From: Macrobrachium rosenbergii
Taxonomy: Eukaryota > Arthropoda > Malacostraca > Decapoda > Palaemonidae
Length of the DNA: 64,000 nucleotides
Assembly: GCF_040412425.1 (NCBI RefSeq)
Contig: NC_089767.1
Span: 1,932,969-1,996,968 of the forward strand
Reading direction: 5' to 3'
The notes under the pieces were generated by a model, which had not been told where the DNA came from, searched no databases, and worked only from the letters and a program-made list of their open reading frames with translations. The position numbers and the translations under genes were made by a program. This document shows, in pieces, positions 60,206 to 64,000 of this stretch (its first letter is position 1; each line of letters starts with the position of its first letter).

Positions 60206-60866
60206 ATGTCAGTTCCTTTAGATGCTGTCACCATAGTTGATCTGCTTACAGATAAAGCTCTTCACGAGGTGGCTGTTTTATCACATTCTCAGTTGATCCC
60301 TAGTCCCATTTTCCTACCGAGAGCAACCAGATTTCCTGAACAGCAGCACCAATATGCAGTAAACGTCCTCGCTGTAAGACGTCTCAGTTCCAGAGGGCCT
60401 TTATTCGTCACAAAGTTGGACTGTGGAACAGTCTCCCTGAGGATGTCATGTAATTGGAACTTCAAAAGTTCAAGCAAAGATGCAATGCATTACTGTCCTA
60501 ATACTAATTCCTTGCATTTTAATACATTTTTATCTATTTATTAATTTTTTTTTTTTAATAAGTGAGCGCTCTTCTTTCTGTGTTTCCACTTACATTCTCT
60601 TCTTCTTCTTCTTCTTCTTTCCACCTTATTCATCCCACTGTATAGCAGGGTCGGCCGCTCAAATCAACTTTCTCCATCAATTTCTATTCCTCGCATCAGC
60701 TTCCCCTTAGTCCCACCTCACCCATATCCCTCCTCACCTTTACCTCCTCTTACTAATGAACACCACATTCTTTGGAAGCTTGAGTTTCAAGTCAATGGCC
60801 CCTTTGATGGGCTTGTTCCAAACGAATAGGGTTCATCTTCTGATCAATAATGATAATTTGTTGTTT
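60206..60866 (+). mobile_element. L-ATT LINE 3' end, longest copy
   Basis: Best-preserved C-terminal segment: 'LPRATRFPEQQHQYAVNV' near 60315, then, one frame over, 'FQRAFIRHKVGLWNSLPED' and 'LELQKFKQRCNALLS' before the stop near 60498. A ~340 bp 3'UTR follows, rich in 'ttcttc' and 'cctcacc' runs, then 'cattctttggaagcttgag', 'cttgttccaaacg' and 'ttcatcttctgatcaat'. The (AAT)n tail is reduced to 'aataatgataat'. The family signature (RSFIPHTVRLWNSLP-type) is that of CR1/L2-like LINE ORF2 C-termini. Confidence 0.75.
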
Positions 60867-61180
60867 GAGAGGAGGCATTATGTAGTCAAGTTTGGCATGC
60901 ATGGCCTTCCATAAGCTACAGAGCTCAATTTCTCTCCTCATGCAAGCAGAATCGATGGAGCATTTGTAGTCTTCAGGGCTTTCTTGATGGGGTGGCTCCA
61001 GATCGTTCTACCCTTACTGTTTTCAACAGGTGGCCTGCCCCATGGATTTTCAGTATGGTTGATGTGCTGGCGCACTGTGGCATTTTTGTCACCCATCCAA
61101 GCAGTTTTCCTACCCAGCATTGCATATCCTATAAGTCAAAACATGATGCAGACGCTGGCATTATATTCTATTGCATTATG

Positions 61181-61258
61181 GAAGTAAATGATAAATACAT
61201 TCGGAATATAAAAGCATAGGAAGTAAATGATAAATACATTCTGAATAAAAAAGCATAG
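61181..61258. repeat. ~39 bp tandem duplication
   Basis: 'gaagtaaatgataaatacat' followed by 'tc(g/t)gaata(t)aaaagcatag' occurs twice. Confidence 0.85.
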
Positions 61259-61259
61259 C

Positions 61260-61729
61260 TGACGTTGTCATCTATTGATAAATCGTCAGTATTGAGGAAC
61301 ACGCATTCACCGTTCCAAAAAATCCCGGGTGTCTAATGTATGAAATTCGAACAAGTATATTGTTTGAAGCTGCGTTAGCAACAACTTTGTATCTGCTCCC
61401 TTACATGATGAAAACGAAAAATATATTGTCTTGTAAAGAAAAATGATAATAGTTATCGTTGAAGGTACGATGCTAGAAGTGAAAAATATAAACTTAAAAA
61501 GGTCCTCTTCCTCGTCGAACCAGATGCATATAAGCTCTTCGTCTTATTAGAGATCTGTACGATGCCGTCAGCTCATTAATCATACGCTGGGACTGGCGTC
61601 TACTCGAGTTTTGCAATTGTGTGGATGCTCTTTTGTTCGCTGGCTCTTGAAGCCACCTCGAGATGGGTGTTTACGATCCATTACGCTCTTCGCGGTGTAA
61701 TACTTAATGCCGTCGTATGCTTGATGATT

Positions 61730-61736
<7 letters not shown>
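61260..61736. other. unannotated stretch
   Basis: No recognised repeat or gene. Confidence 0.4.

Positions 61737-61802
<66 letters not shown>
61737..61802. repeat. (CT)n microsatellite
   Basis: Uninterrupted pyrimidine tract of about 65 bp. Confidence 0.93.
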
Positions 61803-61805
<3 letters not shown>

Positions 61806-62516
61806 AATTGATTCTCTAGATCAGCATTTGGTTCTAGATGTTCGGGATCTGAAAAAATTTCTTTGCTGAAATAATGCTTTAAATTTTTGTTATATCTGAC
61901 GTATCAGTTCTTAGTTCCTTGATGTAAGATTTGAATTTTTAACTTTACAGTTTAATGACTTTAATATTTTGATATTTTAATTACCCTACTAATATTTATA
62001 TTCTTATTAATCCTAATGCACTCACACGTTCAGTTGACTAGAGTGCCTATATATGAAAGAGGAAAAGAACTAAAAGCAGGGAATGATAGGAAATTGCTGG
62101 TGGAAATAAATAAATAAATAGATAAACGAATGAAAAATACACATCGATTGACAGCAAATAATATATTAATCTTAAAAAAAAAGAAAGAGCAGAATACAAT
62201 TAAGCAATTTCACAGCAAAGAAAATGAAAGCTCTCTTGTACGGTCTCAGTAAGAAGCCAGCCCTCATTATCAGATAAGAAAAATATAGAAACACTATGAT
62301 GTCACTATTGCTGAGTCAGAGACAATCGGCAAAGATTACTGGACACAGTGTTGCCAAACGGTATCTGCAGTATTTCTGGAGAAATTGGGGTAATGATTCC
62401 TGGATTTCTTACAATTTATATATATATATATTTTATCATTAAATATTTTATTATATATATATATATACAGTATATATATATATATATTTTTTCATTAAAT
62501 TTTTGTTGTAAAAAAA
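61803..62516. other. unannotated AT-rich stretch
   Basis: TA-rich runs at 62418-62490 and nothing else recognised. Confidence 0.4.
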
Positions 62517-62603
62517 GTGGGGGGCAAAATACCCTTTTTGCCCCTCTCTGAAAAATGTGGGGGCACATGCCTCCTCTGCCCCCACCTCTTCCTACGCCTA
62601 TGA
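62517..62603 (-). mobile_element. possible hAT-type terminus fragment
   Basis: On the minus strand 'cataggcgtaggaagaggtg', a G-rich run, 'catgtgcccccac' and 'ttgccccccac' resemble the 'caggggcgtaggaag' terminus seen in many hAT-derived repeats. The partner end is not seen. Confidence 0.3.
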
Positions 62604-62898
62604 ATAAAAGGGCGGTTTCTCTTTATAACGAAAACATCTTTAGCAAAAAATGGCACCTTCCTCGGCGTCAAAAATACCAGGAGCACTTGTTTAAAAATAT
62701 CTCCGTCCTTATGATTTGCTCTTATTCTCTTATTCCATCTTCTTTCCTCTATTTTAGCGTTTCCTCATTAAAATATTTTAATCATTTTAAGTCTTCCTTC
62801 ATTCCGTGGGGGGGGGATAGCTTGATGGGAACACGTTTACGTCATTCATTTTCGTCAGAATACGTCTTACTTTCTTTCCAGAAGTCATTTTGACAACG

Positions 62899-63181
62899 TG
62901 CCCCTCATGCGGTGCACTGTAGGCATTACTTAATACTCTTTTCAGCGTCCCTTCGGCCTCTAGCTGCAACCCCTTTCATTCCTTTTACCGTACCTCCGTT
63001 TATACTCTCTTTCTTCCATCTGACTTTTCTTAACTCTCTCCTAACAATTGATTCATGGTGCAACTGCGACGTTTTCCTCCTGTTACACCTTTCAAACCTT
63101 TTTGCTGTCAATTTCCGTTTCAGCGCTGAATGGCCTCAGATGTCCCAGCGCTTGGCCTTTGGTCTTAATTTTATATTCTGT
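62899..63181 (+). mobile_element. SINE-A, 5'-truncated
   Basis: Begins within the head at 'cccctcatgcggtgcactg' and continues intact to 'cttaattttatattctg'. Confidence 0.83.
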
Positions 63182-63387
63182 GCTGACACTGTGGATTCTC
63201 TTCATGAGTCTTTTATTTTATTTTTATTTTTTTTTTTTTTTTTTTGGGGCCTCTTATTGCTATTTCTCTCCCGTCTTCATGGGGTGTAATTTGATAATAT
63301 TTCTCTTCTTCAAAGCAAATTAGTTTGACATTTCCCGTTAGTGAACATTCCTAAATTTTCTAGCAGGCTTCCTTTTCGTTTTCCTTT

Positions 63388-64000
63388 TCCCAGTCAACAC
63401 GGCTTCAGACAAAACAGATCCCGCCTATCACACCTCTTGGCGTTTTTTCATAACATTCATGGTATTTACGGCAGTAGTAAAGCAATAGATATGCTTAGAT
63501 TTCCAAAAGGCCTTTGACAAAGTTCCACGCAAGAAACTAATGATAAAAGTTACAGCTTTAGGAATTGTGAGAGAAATAGCAGACTGGATCGAAGACTGGG
63601 TAACAAGTAGAAAACAGAGTCGTAATAAACGGTGAAGAATCAAAATCGGCAGATGTGACAAGCAAAGTTCTTCAGGGTTTTGTCCATGGCCCGCTCTTGT
63701 TTCTGATTTGCATTAATGACATTGATGTAGGCTTAACTAGTGAGATAGCCAAATTTGCGGATGGCACCAAACTAGGTGTAAATGCAGCAGACTCAGGTAC
63801 AGTGGAAAGTTTAATAAATTATCTAAGGAAAACAGGAGAGTGGTCAAAAAGATGGCAAGTGCCTTTAACTTGGATAAGTGTACAGTGTTACAAATAGGAA
63901 CAAATAACCCTCGTGCCAACTACATGCTGCCTGGGAATGACATAAATAGTGTAGAACAAGAAGAGGACCTTGAGTCATTATTACCATGGACTTAAAATCC
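63388..64000 (+). pseudogene. LINE reverse transcriptase fragment, running off the right edge
   Basis: + strand, several frames: 'QHGFRQNRS' near 63400, 'DFQKAFDKVP' (polymerase motif A) near 63500, 'IADWIEDWVTSRK' near 63580, then the open frame from 63655 with 'GPLLFLICINDIDVGL' and 'KFADGTKLGVNAAD'. The catalytic FADD is FADG, and the conserved 'PQGSVLGP' reads 'LQGFVHGP'. Downstream, after another frameshift, 'NNPRANYMLPGNDI' and 'EEDLESLL' correspond to the thumb region. The pattern fits the CR1/L2 group. It may be the upstream part of the L-ATT family, but no copy here spans both. Confidence 0.75.

Overview
This window is eukaryotic, intergenic or intronic, repeat-dominated DNA with no gene I can defend. 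The base composition, the very long (TA)n, (CT)n and (ATT)n tracts, tRNA-headed SINEs and decayed non-LTR retrotransposons point to an arthropod. From memory of repeat families I favour a decapod crustacean (prawn, shrimp or crayfish type), but no single-copy gene confirms this. There is no bacterial operon, no CRISPR array, no intact rRNA or tRNA gene and no complete transposase or reverse transcriptase. Almost all long open frames are translations of microsatellites or shadows of dispersed repeats.

Five interspersed families make up most of the non-microsatellite sequence. (1) SINE-A, about 260-320 bp and about 20 copies, opens with a hairpin-rich 'cccgtagggggtagtgcc' head and ends in a short, variable pentamer or tetramer tail. 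Seven copies have target-site duplications I could read. (2) PAL, a roughly 330-450 bp multi-hairpin element, has 15 copies in both orientations. (3) L-ATT is a LINE known here only from its 3' end: a C-terminal ORF remnant, a 3'UTR and an (AAT)n tail. (4) SINE-D has a tRNA-like head and the same 3' end as L-ATT, so it looks like its SINE partner. (5) SINE-E is a second tRNA-headed SINE. Older LINE coding debris lies at 5.5-6.5, 38.2-38.6, 41.3-41.5, 43.6-44.35, 58.7-58.96 and 63.4-64.0 kb. Three non-autonomous DNA transposons can be delimited: a hAT-like element (4309-4672), an element with a perfect 8-bp target duplication (36604-36933), and a mariner-type MITE (55730-56288) keeping a 38-codon transposase N-terminus.

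Layout. 0-3.3 kb: CT/TA tracts and SINE-A copies. 3.4-5.2 kb: an inverted PAL pair around a decayed frame split by the hAT-like MITE. 5.5-6.5 kb: dead LINE. 8.8-10.1 kb: a tandem array of eight L-ATT 3' ends separated by (ATT)n. 10-15.9 kb: TA and CT arrays. 16-24 kb: SINE-A, PAL and a minisatellite. 24-33.6 kb: SINE-D, PAL, SINE-E nested in SINE-A, and two clusters of nuclear-receptor half-sites. 34-35.4 kb: a GA minisatellite with an inverted junction. 36-46 kb: the 8-bp-TSD MITE, LINE debris, PAL and SINE-A. 46-46.8 kb: a 43-45 bp minisatellite. 49.6-51.5 kb: a ~175 bp tandem repeat carrying a SINE-A. 51.7-56.5 kb: CT/TA composites, SINE-D and the mariner MITE. 57-64 kb: a small GC-richer open frame, L-ATT ends, a decayed frame of unknown identity, and a LINE reverse transcriptase running off the right edge.

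The elements interact as a nested repeat community: SINEs split LINE frames, SINE-E sits inside SINE-A, a MITE sits in a TA tract, and SINE-D shares the tail of L-ATT. I found no undescribed protein system. The most unusual objects are the L-ATT 3'-end array, the PAL hairpin element and the 8-bp-TSD MITE.
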